DNA of 64,000 nucleotides from Prunella strophiata (lineage: Eukaryota > Chordata > Aves > Passeriformes > Prunellidae), in NCBI GenBank assembly GCA_036583965.1, contig JAZBQD010000028.1:2666001-2730000 (forward strand), written 5' to 3'. Shown here piece by piece: positions 50,136-63,529 of the stretch (position 1 is its first letter; the number at the start of each line of letters is the position of its first letter). Position numbers and translations under genes: made by a program. The notes under the pieces were generated by a model. The model made no database searches and was not told the DNA's origin. It saw only the letters and a program-made list of their open reading frames with translations.

Positions 50136-53100
50136 ATGGTGACTTCTTTTGCTTCCTACGAATCATCACCTGTAAAGAGTGAAGGAGGTGGTAGATAATG
50201 AAGTCTGCCTCAAACCTGTTTGGCTGTATTCATGCAAAAGCCACAGTGGGAAGCTCCTTAGATTGCTTTGCTGATCCATTGGTAGTCCTCCACTCCTTGA
50301 AATATTAAGTTGCTGCAGCTTGGTCTATGCAGGAACGGGGTACTGGTGCCATCTGGCCAAACTCTGAGGGACACATGGAGCCACCTCTGGCACAGGGAAG
50401 TGTGCAGGGGCCACCTGATGCACCATTTTGTGTGACAAGAACTCAGGGATGAATGTCTACATCTCTTTTAATACGTGTGTCTGAGTCTGCTGAGACAGCA
50501 TTTAACAAATGCAGCATAAGAGGAGCTGCCAGATGCTGAGGTTCCCTCTGTGGCTGAGTAAAGCTGTGAGCTGCATACCAGCAGTGGCAAATTTGATGCT
50601 CTCAGTGTCCATTCAAGTGGACACTCTTAACAGCATGCATAGTGCTGTTCTGCAGATGGATGAGTAGGGATAATGTTAAAGCCTGATGGCTACTGAAGGA
50701 AGAGAGCTGCAGCACAGCCTAGAAAACTGTCACAGCTTTGTTCAGTTTCTCTGTTTCCATGGAAGTTGTTTTTTTTCCACAACTATACTTGTAGAGCAGA
50801 AGCTGAAATTCAATCCAACTTCCTAATATATATGTATTTCTATTGGCAGCTGTATTTGAAGCTTTCCTTGGCTATTTAGCTTTAAGAGGTTGACAAAGGC
50901 TGTCTGAAATACTCTTCTCTGATGATGAGGTAACTGACCATATCACAGCATGTGGGGAAAGCTTCCTGGGCAGCTAGAGATGGAGGAGAGGCAGTGGAAA
51001 ATGTTCAGGTCCAAATCAGCTGGAAAGAGGGGACAGCTGCACTGTGTTACTATGAACAGAGAAGATGCAGTTTGGTTGTATCAAATGGAGGAGCAGCCTC
51101 CCTAAGAAGGGAGAAGACCTATGATAAGCTGTCAAATAAGCCAGGTCCTGAGATCTGGCTAGTGCAGGGATGGCAGCCTACCTGTGCATTTGAGGTGAGA
51201 ATAGAGGAATTCTTTTAATAAAAAGATGAAGTTCTGAAGGCTACAGGTCTGTGTGCAGGCTGGATTCCTGTTTTCTCCATGTTGCAGCATGTCAAATATG
51301 GTGGTATTCCCATGACAGCCTCACTAATCCAGCTGCTGCAGTTAGGAGTGACTGTATCCTGACCACATGTGGAGATTACTGTAGCTACAAACTAAAGTAT
51401 GGCCATTGATATTTTGCACAGTCAAGTTCTCATCTCTGAAGCTCTGTGAGCAGAAAAATTCCATCTGTTACTCTTGGAGAAATATGCAAAGTATCCACAT
51501 AATCTCTTCAGCCTCTCTGTTCCCACAAATCACAGGGTGCTCTCATGAACACGGTTGCCATGTTCATTATGAGAAGGCTGAAGTCTTGTTGCATAGTTTC
51601 AAAGTTAACTTTAACACCTTCTTGGATGTTATCTCAAACTGTGAGATTTGTGGGTTTTTATATTTAGCTCAAATTGTCTGCTATAATTGGCTTTGAGGCT
51701 GCTTATAGAAGGGTAGCTGACTGCTCAGGAAACACGCCTGCATTTCATGTTACTTAAAAACATGTGTCTATCTTTTTGTCATCTCAGAATCTGCTTTGCA
51801 GAATAAAATTTGTTGGCATAACTCTTCAGTTTACTTCCTTTGTTTCCTTACTTCTGTGAGAATGGTATGAAGCTGCTTCTTCTGCATCTTCTCACTTGGC
51901 CACAGACTTGTCTTGACACCCCAGCCCACCCCTGGTGATGCTCAGCTTGGCTCTAACTTTAGTTTCACACAGCCAAGCAGCAGTGAAACCTGTGGAGGTG
52001 GTGGCTCTCCTGGGAGCTCTGTTGAGAGGGACCCACACAGCTGTGCTGAAGAGCACACCCATCCCTGTGCTGTGCCACAGCCTGCCTTGGGGTCATCTAT
52101 TCCCCATATATTGTACCTTCTCATTATAGAAGAAAGCACTGTAATGATATAGTTGTTTGCCTTGGACTTTTTGAGTAAAATAAAAATATATCCATGTGGC
52201 TCTAATGTTTTATACTGATAGTTGTTCTCGGTGCCTTGCTAGAACTCCTGGGTGATAAAGAAAGAAAAGTGAAGTTGAATTCCTTCTAAACATTCTGTGA
52301 ATGGTATGGAATCAAAATATAATACAAGTCAGAAGTTTCTGTCTTTTTTTCACCCCCAAACAAATGTTTTTTATTAACTTGCAGTTCAGTTGCATTCTCT
52401 CAAGGTTAGTTGTAGTCATTCCAAAATTACAAAAATAAATCCATCTAGAATGATGGTTCCTAACTGATGTGCAGGGGCATGCAGAAGAGCCAGCAGGCTG
52501 TTAGATAGGCTTTGAAATCTGAAGTAATTATAGCATTCTCTCTGAAGTGTTGCATTCAGGTTATAAGCACACTTATGCAAGGATTTTGGCACATGCAGGT
52601 ATATCATGGAACAGTTAATGGATACAGAAGGATTCTGGGAAGAAGGGCTCCTCAGGAGAGTTAAGATACTTGGGCATCAGGTACTTACCTCGTGTGGATC
52701 TTACTTGATGCTTTGTTTCATAGTGATGTGGAAGTTTCTTCTTCTTAGTGGAACTCAGAGCTCTTCATGCAAATGTTTGCATATTTGTGGTAACCAGAAA
52801 AATTGCAGCATAATGATCATATTAGAGACATGTATGATACTCTTGCTTGTTCTTATTACATGTGGTACTATGAATATCTCACTGTACATGAAACAGAATG
52901 AACACCATCTTTTCACTTTTTACAGAGCCCTCCCACATTTCATCATGGCACGCTGTATTAGAAACCCCAGTGCTATGGGTTTCTAGTATTGATGTAATTC
53001 TTCCTTTGGAAGAGCTGTCTGGCTTAGCTGCACTCCCTTATGCATGATGCTTGTTCAGCTGCAGTGTAGAAATCCTTGCTAGTGCCTAGCAAACCATGCA

Positions 53101-54435
53101 GAGGTGCAGCAAGCTTTGAGAATTGGCTGTGCTGCAGCTGCTGTGCAGGGGTTGCAGTGTCTGGGGTTTCCCAGCTGCTGGAATCTGTGCCAGCCACACC
53201 CACCCCCTTTAACTTGGTATTGTAGCCTGGGGCTTGAACCTAAGGATCTGCTTTTGCCAAAAGAAAGGTATGCATGAAATGATAGGAAAAAACTATTGAC
53301 ACACAGGGTCTGTTGGAGATGCTCTGCACTGTGAATAGAAAGTGCTTAGTAATGGCCTTTCAAAATGATAGTATTTTTCATAAATGATGATATAATTCAA
53401 AATTAAACAATCTATCCCTATGCTTTTGCCTTCCTGCACCCAGCTGATTGGTTTAAAAATGAAGTATCAGCTGCAGGAGCTGCATGTTGTGGGGCAAGAA
53501 GTACAGTTAGCTTCCTGAGCTGAAAAGGGGCCAAATCCACAGGTGAGGAGGGACTGGGGAGGCCTCTGTGCTGTAACTTAATCTGAAGAACAGATAAATT
53601 ATTTTCTAAGTCAAAGCAAGTAAAGAGTTCCCTCTTGGTGAACCAGTGGTACACTGATTTATAAATGACTGCTGTTTTCATGTTGTTTTTACAGCCTGTA
53701 AGATGGAGGGGCTTAAAGCTTTGGGGGATATTTAGGTGTGTAGATACAAGATTAATTTGTATTTTATTTTATGTGGGCATATATGGGTGCTAGTACTTAA
53801 TTTCATTTTCACAGAAACAACCACCACCAAGTGCAGAGAGTGGTTTAAAACCATAGGAAGGCTAAATATTGCTTGTTAACATGGTTTGATTTCTGTATTG
53901 TGTATATCAGAGCCTCCTGTAAGCTTTTTTCTGACAAATGTTCAAATCACTGAAAAGTCAAGGCATAGTTCTCACCAGACACCTGAGCCTCTCTGTAAGC
54001 TGTTTTCTCCTCTTAGCTCCTTGCCTAGCCTGGCTTCTTTTGGCATGGCTGTAATGCAGGTTACAAAGATACTTGAACTGCTTTGTTGCAGGTGAAGGCA
54101 AAAGGTAGTGCTTTAAAATACTTCCAGCTCAAAGTCCTGAAACACTGTTGCTCACCCAAGGGCTGTCCCTTAAGTGTTGAGTGACTCCAGTGCTCCTGTT
54201 TGACCTCTCAAAAGCTGAACCTGCAGGCAGCTCCAGGACAAAGAGTGATGTGACCTTTGCAGGCTTCTGGGTCATGTTTTGAGCTCATTGTTTTCTAACA
54301 ATTGATAATTCTGCACATAATTTTTACCTGGAGCTGGACCCCATAGCACATTCTGTAGACATTTGAAGGAAATGCTGAAATAAATTTTGCTTTATGCTTG
54401 CCTATATCAACAAACTAAGGGTGCCTGAATGTGCT

Positions 54436-54492
54436 ATGTACATTTATGTATATATTTGTGTGTATCAGTCTGTGTGTACTGTGTGTGTAGAG
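54436..54492. repeat. Interrupted TG/TATG microsatellite
   Basis: An imperfect tract of TGTATATATTTGTGTG-like and CTGTGTGTACTGTGTGTG-like units, about 55 bases long and decayed by substitutions. Confidence 0.75.
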
Positions 54493-57400
54493 GGAGGGGG
54501 AGATAAAACCAGTTTGTGGCAAATGGAGGCAAAAAGTGGGATAGGTCACATGAAAGCACATCTAAATGATTGCAATATCAAGGCTGGTGGAAGGGGTGAT
54601 CTGCAGTAAAGTGAAATGTCCCTTTTTTGTCCCTGCCACCTGGCAGCAGAAGCTCTGTAGTTGCTGCACCCTTTGGAGTACCCTGTCTACTTGGGCTTCA
54701 GTTGAGTTTGCACAATGTTACAGGGAATGCAGAGTTTTAAAGCTACTGCTGTTTTGTCCTTCATTAAGGCACAACATGTTTTGATTTGTATGGAGAATAT
54801 CTTAAAGACTGGATGCTTTGGCAATGTAAACACTTGGAAAAGGAAAATGCATCTGTTTTCTATTACAATCTAATATTATGCTCATCTGTGGCTTCTAAGT
54901 AATGGGCACTTGTTTACATATTACAGAATATAGTTTATAATTTTATAAACATAGTTTATAGTTGCATATTGGTTTCCTAAATAAAAGAAAGAAAAGCAAT
55001 AGTGGCTTATGGTAATGCTTGCACTGAGACAGTCCTGGAAGTCCAAAGAAGCAGCTGGTATCCAAGAGTGGGAATGAAAAGCCTCTGCTTTCTGCACTGC
55101 CTTTCCCATAGCTCAAATACTGCCTCTCTTTATGCTCAAATCTGTTTGGTACTACTAATGACTTCTGCTTACTAAATTTAGGATTTGTTGTAAATGAAGA
55201 TTATAGCATTGTTTTCCTGTAACTTAATCTGATTTGTAAAGCCTTAAGTGGAACAGAAAGTCTTCTTCTTTAAGTGTTTTAAAGCAAAATGTCAGTAGAC
55301 ATCTGTGTACTTCCCTGGTTTAATCACTACATCTAAATTGCAGCTGTGGGATATTTCCAAACCCCTGTTTTCCTTTCTTACATTTCCATTAATTTTCAAT
55401 GAAGCATGGCTTTGTTGAATGAATTGGGTTATTATTTTCTGAATCTCAAATACATCATGTAACTGTAGTGGCCAGTTCAACGTTTAGAATCCCCAGCTTT
55501 GAAATCTTACACATCTGAATGTATTATTACTGTTTGTTGAGACAAGATTGCTCTGACTGAAAGAACAATGTAAAAAAATTTGGTTATTTAGTCCTCTCTT
55601 GAATGCCTAAGCTGACAGTACACTTCAAGCAGCAGTAAAGGAGTCATCTGAGCACAGAAGAGAAAATAAAGAGTATGGAAGCATGTGTAGATACATTCCT
55701 AAGCCCAGAAGAAGAAACCTGACAAATTAAAAAGTAGAAAAAGATGGGAGGTTCATTGGTCTTTTTATTAAAAATCTATGATTACAATTATGCAAGAATC
55801 TGATGGTGTAAGATGAGTTAACTTTAAAATAATTGTTTCATTTGCCCTATAAGGAAGTTCAGGGTATTTTAGCTAAGTTTCTTGTTCTTTTGAAAATGTA
55901 TATTACAAGAAGATTTTTCCCTTAAAAAGTCATATGAATGTCTGTATTGTCTATATTTTGCATGGTAAAATGGCAGAACATCTAATTTGCTCCTATTTTT
56001 GACAACTTTCAGTGCTTAAGGCAGAAATTTCCCATGCTTGTTACTAGTCTCCCTCCAGTTGAAATTCAGTGGAAAGTTTTAGCTGAAAGAATTTAACCAT
56101 CTTCACTGAGATGAGAACACCATTCCTTTTTCATCCCTTCCAACCACTGCTTCAGACAGTGCTGATGTTTTGCAGATTTTGAAGTGACCTTGAAGTTTGG
56201 AAGGAAGCAATTGCTCCATTTCAGGGGGATATTTGCCTGAAAGCCACACTTTGTTATGTTAATACTCTGAATAACAGAAATGCCAAGTTGCATTTACAGT
56301 AGAACTTGCTACACCTTCAGGTATTATTTGGAAAACCTGTGGCTCCCACTGACCCTGATGGCACTTTGCTCTTAGCAGCCAGGACTGTAAGCTGGCAGAG
56401 AATCACAGACAAAAATGGAAGTTTGAGAAGCAGTTTTTTCTTGCTGAAATACTGGGACTTTGACTGAAAGAAAAAGTTCCTGTGTTTGCATTTCATCATA
56501 TTGTCTCTGTAGAACAAAATGCCTACAGATGCTACAGAAACTCCTGACTTCTAGTTGTCATGATTCTTAATTCAAATTAAACATTACATTAAACCTTATG
56601 CATAGTTGGTAAGTAGAGAGAGATTAATATGCAATTATTGAGACTGGAGAACATGTCATAGAAAAACAGTCATTGTCAATATAGGATGTATTTATCTGTA
56701 GAAAATAACTGTAGCTAGTTTTCCCCTTCTCCTTCTATGAAAACTCATTTCTAACAGTCCCCAGAATTTGAACTGGGAATCAAATTTTGTCTGACAATAT
56801 GGAGGTTTGGGGGGGAGGGTGTTTGTTTTTGAGGCAGGGAACTGTCCTGATTTTGGAGAGATTTTTGTCCAGTAATGCAATTGAACTACTTTTTTCATGC
56901 TCCTGTAGCCTATTTTAGCTCCTTTTTAGCTCCTCCTGTACAAACACACACTTACAGGCAGTGCTGTTACACTCTTACCTTTTGTACATGTGATAAGTAG
57001 AAAATGCATGTTACAGAACAATGTGATAGGCAATACACCTTCTGATAGAATTCTAAACTGCAAAATATTTATTTTTGTATGATAACACATTTGCAGAGTT
57101 TTATTTTGTTCCTTAAGTGATTTGAAATGATGAAACATATTTTCAGAAAAGCTTTATTAATATGAAAAATCTGTTGTTGCTGGAAAACAGATGTACAGAA
57201 TAACATTGACTGAGATCTCTTCAGTTGCTGTGCTGTGTACTTTTTTTACCCCAAATGACCATGAAAATTGAAGTTTTATAACAAAAATGCTAGCTTTGTC
57301 TTAATTAAAACCTTCATTTAAGAGAACTGGACCTTAAATTAGATTATTTTTGGCTATGGCATGAAGATACAGATTGAAAGTAGAAATTGGGGTACTCTGC

Positions 57401-60400
57401 CATTCTTCATATGTCCCCTTTACTATAGCTTGGCCATTCAGAGTACTGGAGGTACAGGGAGTTTCCAAATAAATAAAAAACTTTAAAAATCAATTAAATA
57501 TTCTGTTGGATAAGGGGGGAACACAGGAGGAATTTATAGGTAGCATCTGAAAGCAGAAATTGTTTTAAAACGGACTTAGTGTAAAACTTCTTGAAAACTG
57601 CACTGCTGCTTGTCCCCACCAATGATTATTTTAAAAATTATATTTAAAATTTTATTTTATCATTTCCCTCTATGTTTCAGGCTGCCTTCTTCCATCTCAA
57701 GCATATCTTTGATCTGCACTTTCTCCTTGAAGTATAATGCAAGCCTCTGTTTTTTAAGTTACATCTATAAGGCTGAATGGAACATTACCCTCCTTGTTTG
57801 ACCTCCCACATGAGATACACAATCCATTAAATCTCATGTAATATTTAAGAATTTAATACATTCTTTGCATAACATAACAGTAATAATACTGACAAAACAC
57901 TGCTCCAAGCAAAACTGCTTATACAAACAGCTGATCTGTGAGCAGTGGAGCTAATGAAGCTGGGTTTCCTATAGATTTTTCTCATCTATTAACTGGCCCC
58001 TTCCCCTCTGCAGCTTCTCTGGAGTATCTGACCAACAGTGCTGGGTTGATGAGAGGATGGATGCAGGGCTTGAGCATGGCTGCTGACCACCCTGCTCTCC
58101 TCTTCATTTTGGGGAGAGTTTCAAATGTATCATCAGGTACTTTTGTAATCACTGAGACTATCAGCAGCCCAAGTTAGGTGCAGATTCTTCTCTTGGTTGA
58201 GAGGACTGGGTGACCAGTGGTACAAGTTTGTGTGGTAGGTTATGAGAACAGAGAGCTTTCCATTTTAGGAGGTTATAAAGTGCAGTGATACAGCACAATA
58301 AGGGTGGATTTTCATATATTTTGTCAAGGTTAATGTCTAGAGGATGTTTTCAGTCACTGATTAACCAAGACATCTTAATAATATGTGATATTGTGTGCAG
58401 ATCCTTTAGTGTGTATGCTGAGCCTTTAATCTGTGCTGCTATATGCTTTTAATTTTCAGTTGACTTATACTAATAGCTTCTAAAGGGTTATCCTTAATGC
58501 TGGATTTGACAACTCATGGAAGATTTATGTGTGACAATAATACAGTGTCTGTTATCATCTAGTGAGATTCTTAGTGATACTCTTGTGAACAACTTTGATT
58601 ATATGGAAAGAGTTTCATGTGGCATGGTTTTTTTAAAGTTGAAAATATCTGACTGCAAATTCTGAGATGAGAAAAACTTTCACCTAGTTTGACTTTTGGT
58701 TGTGTAATTATACAGTTTCACAATGTTAGATTGGTGTTGCAATTAAATAGCTAATGTGACTGTTGATTAGTTTCCCATTTGAAATCATGGCAACTGAACA
58801 AGTGAAGGTTAGTCCATTTAGGCTGTTAGTAACTTTAGAATATAACATTGGCAGTCATTCAGGCTTTTAATATTTTGCTGAATGAATCTCAAACAGCAGT
58901 AAAATACTTGATTTGTCTAATTGGTCTTTATAATTTGGATTTAATTCACAGCTGTATCCAAATAGGGCTCCCCCCTCCCCAAGTGCCTGCCAGGTGCTGC
59001 CTCCTCTGCTCATGCACCTCAAACTTGAGATAGCTTCATTGTTTTGAATGAGATTGCATTTCCTTTGTGCCCTATGTTTACTATTTTCATGTTACTATGG
59101 TGTCTGGAAATAAATTAGATGACAGTTGTTCTGAAAACCTAATCTATATACAAGTTTTTCAGTGTTTAAATGGTGCAATGAAGAGTTTAGCATGTACTAT
59201 CTCAGAGCTTATTAAAGTGCTCAGTATTGTTATTGAGGTTAATTCCATAGCAGTCTGGGGTACTTTGACTGCTAATTCAGTGGGAGGAGAAGGGTAGAGC
59301 TCTAGAGCTCTTGCTTTACCAGTGAAGGCTTATTTTCTCATGTTGGAATTTTGTTGTCCTTTTTTTTATTCCAGCTAAAAATTCTATTGCATGTAGAGTT
59401 TACTTTTACAAATCTGTTTTAATGTGGAATAATGCTTGTATGTATGTAGATACACTCAAATGTTATTTATTTTTTGTAAGCATTGATAATTTTGCCTCCC
59501 ACCCTCGTGCATATGGGTTGTTGTAGTTTCAGACCATGGAGCACAAAACTTGCATTTCCCACACAGAACGTATTCTTCAGTTTGTAGGAGTGATCCAGGA
59601 ATGAGGCATTTTTTCAGTTCTTTTTATTCTCAGCAGTGTGTGGCTGCCCAATGTTTTATTTATAGCACCTTGTCCAGATGCTGCCCTGCGTCTGTCTTCA
59701 TGTGGGCACTGTCAAGACATTACCACCCTGCTGTGTGCCCCTGGCACAGTCTGAGCTCTGCTGGCAGGGAGCAGTTCTCAGCTCACGGGCAAGGCACTGA
59801 GACACAGGGAGATTAGGGCAGAAAAATTATGCTCTAGATATTATAGTGACTGTGCATGTTTGAGACTTCACAGCTTCCTCCTCCTCACTATAAAATTTCA
59901 TGTAGAAAATAGATGGGGTTTTATCTTTTCCTTGAGACAAAGTAACTTGAGTAAAACTACAGAGCAAATCAAACCAAGGGCAGAATTAGATTTTGGGTCT
60001 TTCTGCATGTGGCTGTGTGCTTGTCCAACTGGCTGTAGGTCATATACCCCAACCACAGCACTTTACTGTTGGCAGCCTTTGAGTATGGCTGATGCTTTGA
60101 ATTTCAGTTAAGTGTCAAAGGAGTCTGAGCACCAGGTTTGAAGTGCTGGGAAGAGGAAGATGCCATGTGAGTCTTAGAGAAGTTCTGCAATTTATGGCAG
60201 AGAGGGAAGGTAAAAAGGTCAGGTCAAATGAGTGCAAATTACTAGAAATAAATTGTGAATGTATGTGGATGTACATGAAAATGCATTCATACAGAAACAA
60301 ATTATGTATATCAGTAGTTTTCTAGGATTTCTTATCTTGGTCTACAAAGCAGAAAACAAGGTGTCAAAGCAGTTAATGTAATTAATTTAATGTCAGACTG

Positions 60401-63184
60401 ATGGTGGTATCTTGGTGAAAAACTAAATCTGTGGTTAAACTGTTGTTTTCTAGTTCAGCTTCAAGATGTAACAAGCTTGGCTGTTGCTTTTTGCTTTTTA
60501 CCAAAGGCCTTCTCCTTTCCCTTTATTACAGCACAACCTCTAATTTGTTTCCAGCTGTTTCTGCTGTATGGTAGTTTTTATATTATGGAGTAGGAGACAA
60601 TTTCAAAATAATGGATTCTTTCCTTCTACCTTGGCTTTCCAAACTTCTTAGTACAATTTTGTCAACTTTATGATATTTTATTTGTTCTTTTCCCTTCCCT
60701 GCTTTGTTTTCTTGGCATGCTTTTCCCAATGTGTTTTCCAGTACGTCCTTATTAACCTTTTTTGATATTTAATGCGCTGTTGTTTTGAATTGAGGAAGTG
60801 TTTCATCCAAAATCACTGCAGAACTTCCTTCCCACGCTGCTGCCCAGACGTGCTGCAGACTAGCTGCTTAATTTGCACTGGCAAAATTTCAGAGTGAAGG
60901 TCAGCTGGCCAGGTTATCCCCCTGCAGGGCTTCTGTATCCCTTCCTAAATGCCATTTTTCTTCTGTCTGTTCTGTGTTTCCCCCTTATTTGTCCACTGGG
61001 AGGAAAATGGCTCCAGAAAAGTTGAATGGTGTGACTCCTTCCTTGCTTTAAGCTGTAACTCTAAAAATTTAACATGTACCATGAAAACAGTTTCAAGGCA
61101 GTTTAGACTATTTATTTAGGGTTTTTAACATGTCAGAGAAAAGTAAATCTGTCAGAAAATGAGCATTATAAAGTTGGGTCAGAAAAGCACAAGAGAAAGT
61201 GGTAAGGTTTGGCTTCTGGAATGGGGAACCAGCCCAGAGTGCCAGAAAGGCACTGAAATACAGATTCACAGAAAGATAAGGATAATCAGCAGCTGAGATA
61301 TATTCTGATTATGTGGTAGCTACACTGGGTGTTATGTGTTGCTAAGCTCCACTGCTGGTGTAATTTACTTGCTATAATATGAGCACAGCTTCAGTGCACT
61401 CAATTTTGATCAAAATTAATTGTGTATATTTAAATTGCTGACAAGCTGAGGGGGTGTGAGTGCATCTAAAGGCATCCAGGTCATCTGTTTTCCTATGGTC
61501 AGAGCAGTTGTAATGATTCCCAGCATTGGTGAGTTTGTTGAATTCAAAACTGCCATTAAAGTAATTTAATTTGAAAAATAAAATTCCTAAGAAAGCTCCT
61601 TTGAAGAACAAATTGCATAATGATGTTGTTTCTGGGTTCCCCTTGTTAATATTGTCGATATTTGGTTATATGTTTACTTAAGATAGAAACTGAGCAGTGT
61701 TTTCTTTTGAAGGATACAGCCATACAAATTGTACTTCAGCAGTGCTTTCTTGAATTGGGTGTGGATTATTGGGTCATCATGAGAGGTGTGAATGCCACAA
61801 ATTGTTCAGGGTTAGACTCTGCAGACTTGGTGAGCTGAACAGTACAAATTCCAAAATAATGAATGATCCCCGTTGTTGAATTTGCAAGTCTATTTCAATC
61901 TTAAAAACACAAACAGTGTTGCCCTGTGAGGACTAAAGCTGTTAATGAGGTGGTGCACGTTTAGGGTTTGATATTGCTCTCATTATTGCAGTCTGGGGAG
62001 GAGAGAAGACTTTGGGCCAGCAGTGGGTTTATCTGAAGGATATCAAACACAAACAGCGTTGCCAAGTGTATTAGAGGAGCATTATGAGAAGATTTGGGAT
62101 GAACTTGGAGTATTGATCTCATGAGATCCCTGGCTTCATACTAACATCATTATTTTCAGTCCTGAAACAAAGGGATTTTCTCTCCGTTGTAAGCTGGACT
62201 CAACCTTTAGCTGATTACTCAGATGGACTGTTAGTAAAGGAAGGGAAAGATCCAGACCTTCAGTCCTTAAAAAATTGGAAGACACAAACATGAGAATCCC
62301 ATTTATAGCACCACACCTTTTAATGAGAAAGACTCTGCCCATATTGTTCATTTCATAGAAACCAACCAACCACAAACCTACAGGCTGCATCTTGGATTTT
62401 TGTTACTTGCAACTGCTGGACACTTGTTTTGTTTTATGGCTTGCTTACCTGTGCCACCACAAGAAAAGTTGTAGGATTTCTTTACAAAACATGCTATTGA
62501 ATTTAAGCTCTTTCTTTCTAAACTTAATTGTATTTTGTTTCTTTTAGTCTTCCAAAACTCCAAAAATTTGGTAACTTCTTTTGCAAAATTGAAAAGATGA
62601 AATTTTTAATCAGAAATTCAGTATTTGGGTCATCAGTCTTGTTCAAACCCCTAACTGCTCCTGATTTTGTGTAGTAGAGCAGGATATCCCTTCAATATTT
62701 ATTCTACATAGAAACGTTGTGATTTCCTTTTTCCAGTATGTTTTCATGCCAGTGCAGAGAGCTGGCTGGTGTTCTCTTTTTGGTGGAACCAGGCAAATCT
62801 GACCTCCAGCAGCTTCTCTCTCCCATGCCAGGTGCTCGGAGCAGGCAGTCCTTGGCTTTGTGTCTGTGGCAGCAGCCTTTCCTGCTGACCTCAGTGATGG
62901 GTTGAGTTTTCTCTTGAATGAGTTTAAATCAGGTTGACATGCTGTGAAGCTGAAATCAAACATACGAATTCTTTGCTGGGCAGAAGCTCATCCAAAGAAT
63001 GTGTGTGGTTTAGTTTGTGCTTTCCCACTGTACTTACATCCCAGGAAATGGGTTCTGAAATGTAAAAACCTGGTTCTGGCTCATCATCTTATTTTTGAAG
63101 TCTCATAGTTGTTTTTTTCCCACCTTCTCTTTCTGGGAAAAAGAAGAAAATTTTCTGCTTTAGTGAGGATGGCTTTGTTGTTTG

Positions 63185-63201
63185 TTTTTTTTTTTTTTTT
63201 T
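63185..63201. repeat. Poly(T) tract
   Basis: A run of 17 T about 340 bases before the terminal CpG-rich element. Confidence 0.85.
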
Positions 63202-63529
63202 CAAGTGCTGAACACGAACTTTGTCTGAACCAATAGCAGAAAGACTGTATCATCTTTAGGTTCCTTCCTGCAGTAGTGAATGACCTCTATAAAAGACAAA
63301 ACCGGATGGAAACACCAAATTCAGTTATTTTGCCTGGTAGGAAAGGACTTGGTGAAACCCAGGCTTCAGTAATGCCCCATTTAAGACGTTCACGGGGAAA
63401 GCGGAAATAGGCATTTTGGGGTACAAGGAAGAAAAGCTTCTCTATTAAATGTAGATTACAGGCTGTCAAGTTAAATAGCAATGTTGTAATTACTTTGTTT
63501 GGTTCTGTTTGGGGTTGCTTTTGTTGGAG

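Noticed and set aside
52606..52986. 126-codon plus-strand open frame with hydrophobic stretches
   Set aside because: The hydrophobicity follows from T-rich DNA. No family is recognised and no supporting signals surround it.
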